From Myxococcales bacterium (GTDB taxonomy: Bacteria > Myxococcota_A > Bradymonadia > UBA7976 > UBA1532): a stretch of DNA of 64,000 nt. Position 1 is the stretch's first letter; every line of letters begins with the position of its first letter. The DNA lies in assembly GCA_020633435.1 (NCBI GenBank), contig JACKDP010000001.1, positions 992,001 through 1,056,000 on the forward strand. Direction: 5' to 3'. Below, in pieces: positions 47,702 to 56,833 of this stretch. Below the pieces are notes generated by a model. It worked only from the letters and a program-made list of their open reading frames with translations. It ran no database searches and was not told where the DNA came from. The position numbers were made by a program, and so were the translations under genes.

Positions 47702-49303
47702 TCAGGCCGCCGGGCGCTCCTGCACGGCGACCCGGGCGACGAAGAGCCACTGAATCTCCAGGGGATCCGCGCGCTTCGCCTCGACGCGGAAGCCACCCAG
47801 GCCGAGCAGCCGGACGAGCTCCTCGGGGGCGCGGGCCCGCGTCTCCCAGCCCAGCAGCCGGCGCATCCGCTGGCGGTCGGCGTTCTCGGCCGTCGTCGTC
47901 GTCAGGAGCGCGCCCCCCGGGGCCAGCCGCTCCCGCAGGCGCTGCAGACCCGCCACGAGCGTGCGCTCGTCCAGGTACTCCGAGAGCCCGACGAAGAGGA
48001 TGACGTCGAACGGGCCGGGCGGCAGGTCTTCGAGGGTGCCGGCCACCACGGTGGCGCCGGGGCAGGCCGCCTGGGCCAGGGCGCGGGCGTGGGCGTCGGG
48101 ATCGACGAGCACCGTGTGCGGGGCCCCGATGAGCGCCGCGTCGCGGGCGCCGCCGCAGGGCACCGAGAGCAGGCGCTCGGGGGCCAGGGCGCGGCCCAGC
48201 TCCGCCGTCATGACGAGGCGGTGCCGGACGGCGCGGGCGGCGGGCGAGGTGTGGACGGCGCGATCGATGGCGCGGCCGAGGGCCCCCGTGCCCGCGGGGC
48301 GGTTGCTGTAGATCTGCTCCATGACGGCGGCCGCGCCGCCCAGGCGCCGGGCGAGGAAGGGCACCGCGGCGCGCTCGAGCCAGCTCCCCTTCTCGGCGGC
48401 CCGCGCCCCCGTCAGCACCTGGGGGGCCGCCTCGGGCAGCGCGGGCAGGCCCGGCCCCGGGGGCGCCGCCGGCGCGCGCAGGACCTCCAGGGCCACCAGC
48501 GGCTCGACCAGCGGCCCGAGCAGCGCCAGGGACACCCCGAAGCCGTCGCGCACCGCCGTCATCAGGCGGGCCGCCGCGCCGACGCCCAGGGCCAGCAGCG
48601 CCGCCGGCCGGGCCGCGGCGTCCAGCAGCAGGAGCAGCGGCGTGACCACCAGCAGCAGGGGCATCAGGGCCAGCACCCCGCGCACGAGGCGGTCGCCCCC
48701 CGTCCGATCGGGGACGCTCGCGCGCAGGGCGGCCCCCGTCAAGGCCGGGGCCACCACGCAAGGCCGCCCGGCGGCGTCGCGGCCGTCGCGGAGGGTCACC
48801 GGCAGGCCATGGGCCTTGCGGGCGCGGGCCGTGCGCAGGACGGGCTCGTCCCCCACCCCGGGCAGGTCCAGGTCCTGCCGGTGCAGCCAGGCGCAGCGGC
48901 CGTCGGCGTAGCCCGCCGGGTGGCGCGCGTCCTGGACCTGCTCGACGCCGGCGAGGTCGCGCAGCGCCCGCTCCCGGGCGAGGCCGAGGGGCCCGCCCCG
49001 GGGCAGGGCGAAGACGCCCACGAAGTCGGCCCCGCACGCCGTCAGCCGGGCCGGCAGATCCGCCGACACCTCGACGCCGGGCCCCAGCACCAGCACCCGC
49101 GCGGGGCCGTCGGTGGGCGCCGCCCCGCGGACGACCTGGACGGGGGGCGGATCGAGCGTGGGCGCCTCGCCGCCGCCGGGCAGCCAGAGCTGGTAGACGC
49201 CCACCTTCGCGAACGGATCGGGCAGCCGCCGCAGGGCGATCCGGGCCGACGCGAGCAAGATCAGCCCCCAGACCGCCACCACGCTCCACGCGAGCACCAC
49301 CAT
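47702..49303 (-). CDS. Membrane-anchored methyltransferase-like protein
   Basis: A 533-residue protein. An N-terminal helix (VVLAWSVVAVWGLILLASA) is followed by a cytoplasmic part with a GT-like read (VLVLGPGVEVSADLPARL, VGVFALPRGGPLG), then two membrane helices (LMPLLLVVTPLLLLLDAAARP) near residue 225, and a C-terminal SAM-dependent methyltransferase-like domain (LLSVPCGGARDAALIG, VLVDPDAHARALAQAACPG, FDVILFVGLSEYLDE). The glycine-rich SAM motif is degenerate but the order fits. The first part resembles a GT2-type enzyme that has lost DxD. GGGAGG precedes the ATG. Divergent from another methyltransferase gene; function unknown. Confidence 0.65.
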   Translation of the reverse strand: MVVLAWSVVAVWGLILLASARIALRRLPDPFAKVGVYQLWLPGGGEAPTLDPPPVQVVRGAAPTDGPARVLVLGPGVEVSADLPARLTACGADFVGVFALPRGGPLGLARERALRDLAGVEQVQDARHPAGYADGRCAWLHRQDLDLPGVGDEPVLRTARARKAHGLPVTLRDGRDAAGRPCVVAPALTGAALRASVPDRTGGDRLVRGVLALMPLLLVVTPLLLLLDAAARPAALLALGVGAAARLMTAVRDGFGVSLALLGPLVEPLVALEVLRAPAAPPGPGLPALPEAAPQVLTGARAAEKGSWLERAAVPFLARRLGGAAAVMEQIYSNRPAGTGALGRAIDRAVHTSPAARAVRHRLVMTAELGRALAPERLLSVPCGGARDAALIGAPHTVLVDPDAHARALAQAACPGATVVAGTLEDLPPGPFDVILFVGLSEYLDERTLVAGLQRLRERLAPGGALLTTTTAENADRQRMRRLLGWETRARAPEELVRLLGLGGFRVEAKRADPLEIQWLFVARVAVQERPAA

Positions 49304-49344
49304 CCCGCCCCACCTCCCCGCCGCATGCGCTACACTGCGCCGCG

Positions 49345-50328
49345 ATGAACGCTCCCGTCGCCCTCGTCGAGCCCCCCTGCCCCATCTGCGGTGGCACCAC
49401 CTGGACCACCGTCCTGCGCGGCGCCCGCGACTGGATCTGGAGGAAACCCGGGACGTTCCAGGTGCAGCGCTGTGCCGGCTGCGACCTGGTGGCCACGCGC
49501 CCGCGGCCCGCGGACGACGCCCTGGGGTTCTACTACGACAACGCCTACTCCGGCGAGGCCGAGGCGGGCATGCGCCACTTCCAGACCGAGAGCGGCCTGG
49601 GGCGCCTCATCAACCGCTACCGGCTGGCCGTCCTCCAGCGGGTGCGGCGCCTGGGGGGCGACGATCACGTGCTCGACGTCGGCTGCTCCTACGGCGGCTT
49701 CCTGCGGCTGGTGCGGCGGCAGACGGGGGCCCGGACCAGCGGCCTGGACCTCGACGCCGGCAGCATCGCCCAGGCCGTCGACGCGGCCGAGACGGAGTAC
49801 CGCGTCGGCCTGCTGACGGAGGCCGGCTACGCGCCGGGCACCTTCACGGTCATCACGTTCCTGGAGTCGCTGGAGCACCACACCGATCCGGTGGCCGCCC
49901 TGCGCGCGGCGCGCGAGGCCCTCGCCCCGGGGGGCCACTGCCTCGTCGAGGTGCCCAACTTCGGCGGCCTGTGGCGGCGCGTCTTCCGCACGGCCTGGCT
50001 GCCGCTCCTCATCCCCCAGCACCTCTACCACTTCACGCCGAAGACGCTGGCCGCCGCCTTCCGCGCGGCCGGCTTCGGCCCCGTGCAGCGCCACCAGACC
50101 ATGTTCTTCCCGCTGGAGGGCGTGGCCAGCCTGTGGATCTGGCTGGCCCGCGTGCTGCGGATGCCGCCGGTGGGCTCGAAGCCGACGTGGCGCACGCCCT
50201 TCGACGTGCTGCTCTTCCTGGCGACCCTGCCCCTGTACCTGGTCTTCGAGATCCCCAGCCAGGCGCTCCTGCGCCTGCTCGGCCTGGCCGGCCACCAGCT
50301 CGCCATCGCCCGGCGCGACCCGGACTGA
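49345..50328 (+). CDS. Class I SAM-dependent methyltransferase with zinc-finger-like N-terminus
   Basis: A 327-residue product. Residues 12-46 hold CPICGG and CAGCDLV, a four-cysteine zinc-binding start typical of this methyltransferase group. The SAM domain has VLDVGCSYGGFLRLVRRQ, SGLDLDAGSI and FTVITFLESLEHHTDPVAALR. Two hydrophobic stretches at the C-terminus (FDVLLFLATLPLYLVF) may attach it to the membrane. These enzymes often methylate sugars or lipids of surface polymers. TACACT lies about nine bases before the ATG with no ribosome site, so the mRNA may be leaderless. Divergent from the membrane methyltransferase gene. Confidence 0.85.
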   Translation: MNAPVALVEPPCPICGGTTWTTVLRGARDWIWRKPGTFQVQRCAGCDLVATRPRPADDALGFYYDNAYSGEAEAGMRHFQTESGLGRLINRYRLAVLQRVRRLGGDDHVLDVGCSYGGFLRLVRRQTGARTSGLDLDAGSIAQAVDAAETEYRVGLLTEAGYAPGTFTVITFLESLEHHTDPVAALRAAREALAPGGHCLVEVPNFGGLWRRVFRTAWLPLLIPQHLYHFTPKTLAAAFRAAGFGPVQRHQTMFFPLEGVASLWIWLARVLRMPPVGSKPTWRTPFDVLLFLATLPLYLVFEIPSQALLRLLGLAGHQLAIARRDPD

Positions 50329-50332
50329 CGCC

Positions 50333-51511
50333 CTACTGCTCCGTGAGCGAGCGGACGCTCTTGCCGAGGACGGCCGTGGGGCCGGGGGGCAGCGTCTCGG
50401 GGATGCGGCTCAGCACCCGCTCCGGATCGCGGATGAGGAAGGCGTCGTTGGGGACCATGCGCCCGCTGGCCATCCAGAAGCCCGTCCCCACGCGGCAGCG
50501 GTGGCCGAAGGCCGAGCCGATGAAGCGGCTGCCCGTCGACCAGAGCTGCCCGTCGAGGGGCACGCGGATGTCCTGGTCGAAGTTCAGGTCGATGGAGAAC
50601 GAGCCCCCCGTGGTCACGGCCCGCTGCCCCAGGACGCACTGCTGCATCAGGTACTGGCTGACGACGGCCTCCGGGTAGAGCACCGAGAAGCGCAGCACGC
50701 AGTTCTCGCTGAGGACGGTGCGCGGCCCCATCACCGACAGGTCCACCTGGGCGCCGGGCATGATGGTGGCGCCGTCCCCGATGCGGCTGAGGAGCACGCG
50801 CGCGAAGGGCCCCACCGACACGCCATCCCCGAGGGTGCTGCCCTCGACCACGGCCGTCGGGTGGATGTCGCAGCCCTTCCCGATGCGGTTCAGCTTGCCC
50901 AGCACCTTCCATTTGTTGAACGAAAACGCGCGCATGGCCGCCCAGAGGCCCCGCAGCACCATCTGCCAGGGTGGCGTGTTGCGCAGCTCGATGGACCCGG
51001 CCTGCTGGTTCGCCCACAGGATGTGCACCCAGTGGTTCAGCTCCATGACGGGGTGGCGCGGGATGCCGATCTCGAGCTTGTCGGTGCCCAGGAAGTAGTT
51101 GGGCGTGGGCAGGTCGAGCTGCTGCTCCTCGCAGTCCACCACGACGTCCACTGGCTCGGCGCCGGCGCCGGCGACCAGACGCACCCGCTCGAAGCGCCAC
51201 CCGGCGTCCACCGCCGTGACGCGGGGCTGGACGGGGGTGGTGCCGGCGCCGAAGCGCGACGTCTTCAGGACGAAGACGGCGTCGCGGCCGGCGGCCCCCG
51301 CCACGAAGGCGCGCAGGGTGCCCGCGGTGCAGAACAGGTTGTCCGGCACGACGACGCAGGGCGGCGTGAGGGTGGGCACCACCGTCAGGCCCGCGCCCGC
51401 GAAGGCCTCCGCCTGCCAGGCGGAGAGGGGCCGGTTGAGGATGGGGATGTCGCCGGGGGCGTCCCCGAAGGGGGCCACCCGGCGGCCGGTCGGTTCGATG
51501 TAGACGTTCAC
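50333..51511 (-). CDS. Nucleotidyltransferase-like, left-handed beta-helix protein
   Basis: A 392-residue protein with an N-terminal part like a sugar nucleotidyltransferase (IPILNRPLSAWQAEAFAGAGL), but without a clear G-x-G-T-R or K metal motif, so it is probably degenerate. The second half is a left-handed beta-helix of hexapeptide repeats (IHPTAVVEGSTLGDGVSVGPFARVLLSRIGDGATI). A central HPVMELNHWVHILWANQQAG helix links them. Beta-helix proteins act as trimeric acyl- or acetyltransferases or scaffolds. The start is GTG 51511 with no good site. It lies between methyltransferase and repeat-lipoprotein genes; substrate unknown. Confidence 0.72.
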   Translation of the reverse strand: MNVYIEPTGRRVAPFGDAPGDIPILNRPLSAWQAEAFAGAGLTVVPTLTPPCVVVPDNLFCTAGTLRAFVAGAAGRDAVFVLKTSRFGAGTTPVQPRVTAVDAGWRFERVRLVAGAGAEPVDVVVDCEEQQLDLPTPNYFLGTDKLEIGIPRHPVMELNHWVHILWANQQAGSIELRNTPPWQMVLRGLWAAMRAFSFNKWKVLGKLNRIGKGCDIHPTAVVEGSTLGDGVSVGPFARVLLSRIGDGATIMPGAQVDLSVMGPRTVLSENCVLRFSVLYPEAVVSQYLMQQCVLGQRAVTTGGSFSIDLNFDQDIRVPLDGQLWSTGSRFIGSAFGHRCRVGTGFWMASGRMVPNDAFLIRDPERVLSRIPETLPPGPTAVLGKSVRSLTEQ

Positions 51512-51560
51512 GGGGTGGAGCGTACCCCGCTCTGCGGCGGGGTACCATGGGCCTGAGGGC

Positions 51561-54500
51561 CTACTCCTCGGTGACGGACAGCTCGAAGTTGCCGAAGCGG
51601 GGGGCGTCGTCGCCGCCGGGGCCGGCCTGGACCTGGATGTCGCCCAGGACGCCCTGCAGGTGCAGGTTCTCGGCGGCGTAGGAGACCGTGATGTAGATCG
51701 TCGCCGGCAGCTTGATGTTGGTGGCGACCACCGTCACGTTGTCGCGATCGGCGCTGTGGCGCACGTTGCCGAGCTGCTCGGGATCGCCGGGCACCAGCAT
51801 GATCAGGGCGGACGGGTCGTTGCCATCGGAGGCGAAGGTGTAGGGCACCTGGCGACCCTGGAAGGCCCCCTGGCGCTGGACGATCTGGCCACCGCCGTCG
51901 CTGCCCATGTTCCCCTGCAGGTTGATGGTCACCAGGCGCTCGTCGAACTCCTGGGCCGGCAGCAGCTTCACCCGCCACGTGTTCACGCCCGCGAACTCGC
52001 TCACGATGCGGAAGGCGTAGGCGCCCGCCGCCGAGTTGCGCTGGCCGATGGTCGGGTCGATGGCCGTCGTCGCGCCGTTGAAGGACAGCGTGAAGGGGTT
52101 GCCGAAGCAGTCGAAGGCGTCGTTGCCGCCGTCGCTCCAGCCACAGCCCGCGCGGATGTCGTTCTGCGTCGCCCGGAAGCCGCGGGGATCGGCCCACGCG
52201 ATGGCCGCGTTGCCGCCCACCCACTGCTCGGGGCCGCCGCCGTCCACGAAGATGTAGTACTCGCCCGGCTCGGCGTCGCGCAGCACGATGGTCGGATCCG
52301 GCGCGGCGAAGTTGCCGGCGCAGGCCAGCATCGCGTCGGGCTCCTCGCAGTCGTTGCGGACGGAGAGGACGACCGGGAAGTCGGTGCCCGGGTTGGCCGC
52401 CGAGATGCGCAGATCGGTCTGCTCGGCCACGACGTAGCGGTACACCGCGTCGGGGGCCATCCGGCCGCCGCAGCGGTTGTAGTAGTTGTCGGCGCCCGCC
52501 TCCTGCGTGCGGCCCAGGACGGTGCCGTTGCGGGGGATGAGGGGCGTCATGACCGCGGGGCGGCAGCTCTGATCCTCGGTGAGGTCACCGCGGGCCTGGC
52601 AGCCCGGATCGTCCGGCCAGTCGGCCAGCATGTCGCCGTCGTCGTCCACGCCGTTGCCGCAGAGGGGCGGTGGCATGGGGTCATCCGACTCGTCGTCGTC
52701 CTCGGGCTCCAGGCAGCCCAGGTCGCGCAGGTCGATGGCGCCGTCGAAGTCGTTGTCGACGCCGTCGGAGCAGCGCGGCGGGATGTCGCCCTGGTTCTCC
52801 TCGATGGTGTCGGCGGCGAAGCGGCAGCCGGGATCATCGGGGAAGTCGATGCGGCCATCCTGATCGTCATCGCGGCCGTTGGCGCACTGGGGCGCGAAGG
52901 CCGGGCTCGCCTCGTCGGGATCGGCGGCGTACTGGCAGCCCGGATCCAGCGGGAAGTCGACGCGGTCGTCGCCGTCGTCGTCGACGCCGTTGGAGCAGAC
53001 CGGCGCGACGTCCTCGTCCCGCTCGCTGGGATCGGCCGCGGAGGAACAGCCCGGATCGAAAGGGAAATCCGCGATGCCGTCGCGGTCGTCGTCGACGCCG
53101 TTGGAGCAGACGGGATCGCCCACGTCGACCTCGCTGCCGTCGCCCGCCGCCTCGCAGCCCGGATCGAACGGGTAGTCGATGAAGCCATCCATGTCGTCGT
53201 CGATGCGGTTCGCGCAGGCCGGCCGGGGCCGGGGATCCGCCTCGTTGTTGTCGCCGCGGGCCTGGCAGCCGGCGTCCAGCGGGAAGTCGATGAAGCCGTC
53301 GGCGTCGTCGTCCTGGCCGTTGGCGCAGGCCGGGGCCACCGCCGGATCCTCCTCGGAGCCGCTGCCGCGGGTCAGGCAGCCCGGGTCGTACGGGTAGTCG
53401 ATGAGGCCGTCGTCGTCGTCGTCCTCGCCGTTGTTGCAGACCGACGGCGGGCCGGCCTCGTCGCGCTCGTCCTCGTCATCGGGGCTCGCGCAGCCGGGGT
53501 CGTCGCCGTCCACGCGGCCATCGCCGTCGTTGTCGCGGCCGTCGGCGCAGCCGGGATCGAGGCGCTCGGCCTCCACCGTCAGCTTGAAGGGCCCGCCGAC
53601 GCCGAAGCGGCCGTCGACGATGACCCAGTAGCCGCCCACCGGGGCCTGCTCGAGGACGACGCGGCCGTTCATGGCGCCCGCGTCCTGCCCCGTGTCGCAG
53701 CCCAGCTCGGTGGCCCGGTCGGCGCAGTCGCGGCGCACGTACAGCGTCGTGGCCGCCACGCTCTCGGGGTGGGCCGTGCTGAACGTCAGGCGCGCGTTGA
53801 AGGGGTTGTTGAAGAAGTAGATGACCTCGTTGGCGCCCTGGCCTCCGCAGTTGCCCTGCATCACGTTGGTGCCGTCGGCCAGGTTGCCCAGCACGAAGCC
53901 CTGCTCGAAGAAGAACTCCTCGAAGGCCACGCCCTGGCCGCAGACGTCCACCTCGCTGTTGGCGCCGGCGCTGATGCAGCCCACGTCGAGCGGGTAGTCC
54001 ACGAGGCCGTCGCCGTCGTCGTCCTCGTCGTTGGAGCAGGCCGGGAAGATGTCGCCGTCGGCCTCCTCGCGATCGCCGGGGTACTCGCAGCCCGGGTCGG
54101 CCGGGTAGTCGATGCGGCCGTCGTCGTCGTCGTCGATGCGGTTGAGGCACTCGGCCAGGGGCCGCTCGGTGACGGTCACCTGGGCCGGGCCGCCGGCCCC
54201 CGCCACGCCGTCCACGAAGATGTAGTAGTCGCCGCGGGTCGGCTGGTTGATCACCAGGGTGTGGCCGGGCGGGCTGGCCGCCACGTCCTCGCGCTGGCAG
54301 CCCACCTCGGCGGTGGGATCCAGGCAGGCCGTCCGGCGCACGTACAGCGTCGTGGGCACCTGGGTCGCGGCGCCGACGGTGCTGATCTCGAGGGCCTCGA
54401 CGTCGCGGGCGAGGCGGTACTGGAACGCCACCTCGGGGCTGCCGCGGCCGCCGCAGCTGCCCTCGGTCTCGAAGACGCCGCGGGCGGTGTCGACCACGAG

Positions 54501-55409
54501 GGAGACGCCGTTCTGCAGGCTCGGCGGGTCGTAGACGTTGCCGCAGGCGCCGCGCTCGCTGTAGTCGGAGGCGGCCACGCAGCCGTCGTCATCGGGGTAG
54601 TCGATGCGGCCGTCGCGGTCGTTGTCCTGGCCGTCGAAGCAGGCCGGGGCGATCTCCTTGTCGGTCTCGTCGCGGTCGCCCACGCCGGCGCAGCCCGGAT
54701 CGTCGGGGTAGTCGGTGTAGTCGTCGCCGTCGTCGTCCACGCCGTTGGCGCAGGCCGGCGGGTTCGGGGGATCCTGCTCGTCGTCGTCGCCCGCGGCGCC
54801 GCAGCCCGGCTCGTCGGGGAAGTCGATGATGCCGTCCAGATCGTTGTCGATGCCGTCGAAGCACTGGGGCGGCACGTCCGGGTCGGCCTCGCGGGGATCG
54901 GCGGCCGACGAGCAGCCGGGGTCCTGCTCGTCCACCAGGCCGTCGCGGTCGTTGTCGATGCCGTCGGCGCACTGCGGGGTCGGGGGCGGGTTGTCCTCGT
55001 CGTCGTCGAAGATGGACCCGCAGCCCGGATCGTCGGGGAAGTCGGTGAAGCCGTCCTGGTCGTTGTCCAGATCGTCATCACACTGGGCGGGGTTGCGCTC
55101 GTCCTCGTCGTTGGGGCCCTCGCAGCCCGGATCGTCGAGGTCGGCGCGACCGTCGCCGTCGTTGTCGATGCCGTCGCTGCAAGCCGGCAGCCGGGGCGCC
55201 GCGTCCACGGCGGCGTCGACCGGGGCGCCGCCCTGGCCGCCCTGACCGCCCTGGCCGCCCTCGCCGCCCGCCCCGCCGGGGCCGACGTCGATGTTGCCGC
55301 CGTCGATGCTGCCGCCCGCGCCGCCCGCGCCGCCGCCACCGTCGCTGTCACACCCGACGAGGGTCAGACCGCTCGCCAGGATGGCCGAAAATACCAGTCG
55401 CAACCGCAT
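51561..55409 (-). CDS. Giant lipoprotein with 17 Asp-rich DPGC repeats and three PPC-like modules
   Basis: A 1282-residue predicted lipoprotein (ILASGLTLVGCDSDG). A Gly-rich tether (GGEGGQGGQGGQGG) precedes 17 repeats of about 30 residues of the form C-x-(D/N)-G-x-D-(N/D)-D-x-D-G-x-x-D-x-P-x-D-P-G-C. Three beta-modules of about 120 residues are spaced among them, each with S/N-C-G-G, TLYVRR, ELGC and YYIFVDG landmarks, like bacterial pre-peptidase C-terminal domains. Calcium binding by the Asp-rich repeats is likely. GGGGGGA precedes the ATG. The divergent gap to the GT2 gene has a palindrome over the probable promoter. Confidence 0.82.
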   Translation of the reverse strand: MRLRLVFSAILASGLTLVGCDSDGGGGAGGAGGSIDGGNIDVGPGGAGGEGGQGGQGGQGGAPVDAAVDAAPRLPACSDGIDNDGDGRADLDDPGCEGPNDEDERNPAQCDDDLDNDQDGFTDFPDDPGCGSIFDDDEDNPPPTPQCADGIDNDRDGLVDEQDPGCSSAADPREADPDVPPQCFDGIDNDLDGIIDFPDEPGCGAAGDDDEQDPPNPPACANGVDDDGDDYTDYPDDPGCAGVGDRDETDKEIAPACFDGQDNDRDGRIDYPDDDGCVAASDYSERGACGNVYDPPSLQNGVSLVVDTARGVFETEGSCGGRGSPEVAFQYRLARDVEALEISTVGAATQVPTTLYVRRTACLDPTAEVGCQREDVAASPPGHTLVINQPTRGDYYIFVDGVAGAGGPAQVTVTERPLAECLNRIDDDDDGRIDYPADPGCEYPGDREEADGDIFPACSNDEDDDGDGLVDYPLDVGCISAGANSEVDVCGQGVAFEEFFFEQGFVLGNLADGTNVMQGNCGGQGANEVIYFFNNPFNARLTFSTAHPESVAATTLYVRRDCADRATELGCDTGQDAGAMNGRVVLEQAPVGGYWVIVDGRFGVGGPFKLTVEAERLDPGCADGRDNDGDGRVDGDDPGCASPDDEDERDEAGPPSVCNNGEDDDDDGLIDYPYDPGCLTRGSGSEEDPAVAPACANGQDDDADGFIDFPLDAGCQARGDNNEADPRPRPACANRIDDDMDGFIDYPFDPGCEAAGDGSEVDVGDPVCSNGVDDDRDGIADFPFDPGCSSAADPSERDEDVAPVCSNGVDDDGDDRVDFPLDPGCQYAADPDEASPAFAPQCANGRDDDQDGRIDFPDDPGCRFAADTIEENQGDIPPRCSDGVDNDFDGAIDLRDLGCLEPEDDDESDDPMPPPLCGNGVDDDGDMLADWPDDPGCQARGDLTEDQSCRPAVMTPLIPRNGTVLGRTQEAGADNYYNRCGGRMAPDAVYRYVVAEQTDLRISAANPGTDFPVVLSVRNDCEEPDAMLACAGNFAAPDPTIVLRDAEPGEYYIFVDGGGPEQWVGGNAAIAWADPRGFRATQNDIRAGCGWSDGGNDAFDCFGNPFTLSFNGATTAIDPTIGQRNSAAGAYAFRIVSEFAGVNTWRVKLLPAQEFDERLVTINLQGNMGSDGGGQIVQRQGAFQGRQVPYTFASDGNDPSALIMLVPGDPEQLGNVRHSADRDNVTVVATNIKLPATIYITVSYAAENLHLQGVLGDIQVQAGPGGDDAPRFGNFELSVTEE

Positions 55410-55472
55410 GTTCCCCCCATGACTGCCCAGAGCCGGCGCGTCGCCGCAGCGCCCTCTGGCTGTAACGGCGAG

Positions 55473-55502
55473 ACCATACTTTACCGGCGCCGGCCCGGTA
55501 AA
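55473..55502 (-). promoter_or_regulatory. Candidate promoter with overlapping palindrome for the giant lipoprotein gene
   Basis: On the reverse strand TTTACC (55502-55497) and TATGGT (55478-55473) are spaced by 18 bases, about 64 bases before the ATG. The arms TTTACCGG (55480-55487) and CCGGTAAA (55495-55502) form a perfect eight-base inverted repeat over the -35 box and spacer, a plausible repressor site. Confidence 0.4.
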
Positions 55503-55567
55503 CCAGGGGATCGCATGGGCCTGCGGGCGCTGCTAGGATGCCCGCCACGCGGCCTCGGGAGGCAACC

Positions 55568-56746
55568 TTGATCGGCACCGTGCTGGCCTGGACGGGCCTG
55601 GGTGTCCTGGCGCTGAGCTGGGCGCGCAGCTTCTACAACCTGCTGCGCGGCGCCGACCGGCCCCCGGCCTGGACGCTCGATCCGGGCACGCCGCCCGATC
55701 CGGTGCCGGACGGGCTCGCCCTGTCCATCGTGGTGCCGGCCCGCAACGAGGCCGCCAACATCGAGCGCTGCGTCACGGCCGCGCTGGCCGTCGACTGGCC
55801 CGGTCCCATCCAGGTGGTCGTGGTCGATGACCGCTCCACCGATGGCACCGGCGACATCCTGGCCCGCCTCGCCGCCGCGGATCCGCGGCTGGTCGTCGTC
55901 GGCGGGGCCGACCCGCCCGAGGGCTGGCTGGGCAAGCCCCACGCCCTGCACCTGGCCCAGCAGCACGCCACCGGCGACTGGCTGCTCTTCGTGGACGCCG
56001 ACGTCACCCTGGAGCCCCAGGGCCCCCGCCTGCTCGTCGGGCGCACCCTCGCCCAGGAGGCCACGATGGCGTCGGGCCTGGGCCGCCTGGAGGTCGAGAC
56101 GTTCTGGGAGCGGGTCGTGCAGACGCGCATCGGCGCCGTCATCGCCGGCGGCAACCCCCTGGCGAAGGTCAACGATCCCGACGATCCCCAGGCCCTCGCC
56201 AACGGCCAGTGCCTGCTCTTCGCCCGCAGCGCCTACGACGCCCTCGGCGGCCACGAGGCCATCAAGGGCAGCGTCCTCGACGACGTCGACTTCGCGAAGC
56301 GGGCCAAGGCCGAGCGCGTCCCCTACCGCCTCTTCTTCGCCCCCGGCGTCTTCCGCTGCCGCATGTACACGGGCTTCAAGGAGATCTGGAACGGCTGGAC
56401 GAAGAACCTCTTCCCGGCCCTGGGCTACAGCGTCATCGCGACGCTCATCATCGTCGCCCTCCTCTTCGCCTCGACGCTGCTGCCCTTCGTGCTCGTGGCG
56501 AAGAACCTGGCCCTCGGCGCCCCCTACCCGCCCTTCCTCTGGGCGGAGATCGGGCTCGTCGGCCTCATGCTGGCCACCGACGCCGTCGGCCACCGCGCCA
56601 ACGGCTATCGCTGGGGCCTGTTCTGGACGTTCCCGCTGGGCATGGCCGTGGTCCTCGGCCTCTTCCTCAACAGCGCCTGGCGCATCAAGTCGGGGCGCGG
56701 CGCCGTCTGGAAGGGCCGCGTCGTCGAGGCCCGCCCCCGCAAGTAG
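55568..56746 (+). CDS. Family 2 glycosyltransferase, HpnB-like
   Basis: A 392-residue membrane glycosyltransferase. An N-terminal helix (AWTGLGVLALSWARSFYNLL) is followed by the GT2 core: LSIVVPARNEAANIERCV, VVVVDDRSTDGTGDIL, LLFVDADVTLEP with the DxD, and LDDVDFAKRAKAERVPYRL with the catalytic D-x-D. Three or four helices (VIATLIIVALLFASTLLPF, LGMAVVLGLFLNSAW) close it. It resembles the hopanoid-linked HpnB group. The TTG at 55568 is chosen for the GGGAGG site. It precedes the ketosynthase operon by 87 bases and may be part of the same pathway. Sugar and acceptor unknown. Confidence 0.82.
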   Translation: MIGTVLAWTGLGVLALSWARSFYNLLRGADRPPAWTLDPGTPPDPVPDGLALSIVVPARNEAANIERCVTAALAVDWPGPIQVVVVDDRSTDGTGDILARLAAADPRLVVVGGADPPEGWLGKPHALHLAQQHATGDWLLFVDADVTLEPQGPRLLVGRTLAQEATMASGLGRLEVETFWERVVQTRIGAVIAGGNPLAKVNDPDDPQALANGQCLLFARSAYDALGGHEAIKGSVLDDVDFAKRAKAERVPYRLFFAPGVFRCRMYTGFKEIWNGWTKNLFPALGYSVIATLIIVALLFASTLLPFVLVAKNLALGAPYPPFLWAEIGLVGLMLATDAVGHRANGYRWGLFWTFPLGMAVVLGLFLNSAWRIKSGRGAVWKGRVVEARPRK

Positions 56747-56833
56747 CGTCGGGGTGGGGCCTTTCGACCCCGGCGGCCCGTGACCTGCAAACCCCATGGC
56801 GCCACCGCCAGCTCGGGCGTTAATGTGCCCGCC

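Noticed and set aside
52590..55180. Regularly spaced GCAGCCCGGATC-type repeats considered as a CRISPR array
   Set aside because: Spacing of about 90-100 bases and in-frame repeats match the protein repeats of the giant lipoprotein.
51660..55571. Forward frame of about 1300 codons antisense to the giant repeat lipoprotein
   Set aside because: It mirrors the GC-rich repeats of the real gene, has low-complexity Val/Ala/Gly/Arg content, no ribosome site and no domain; the reverse frame has a lipobox and ordered repeats.
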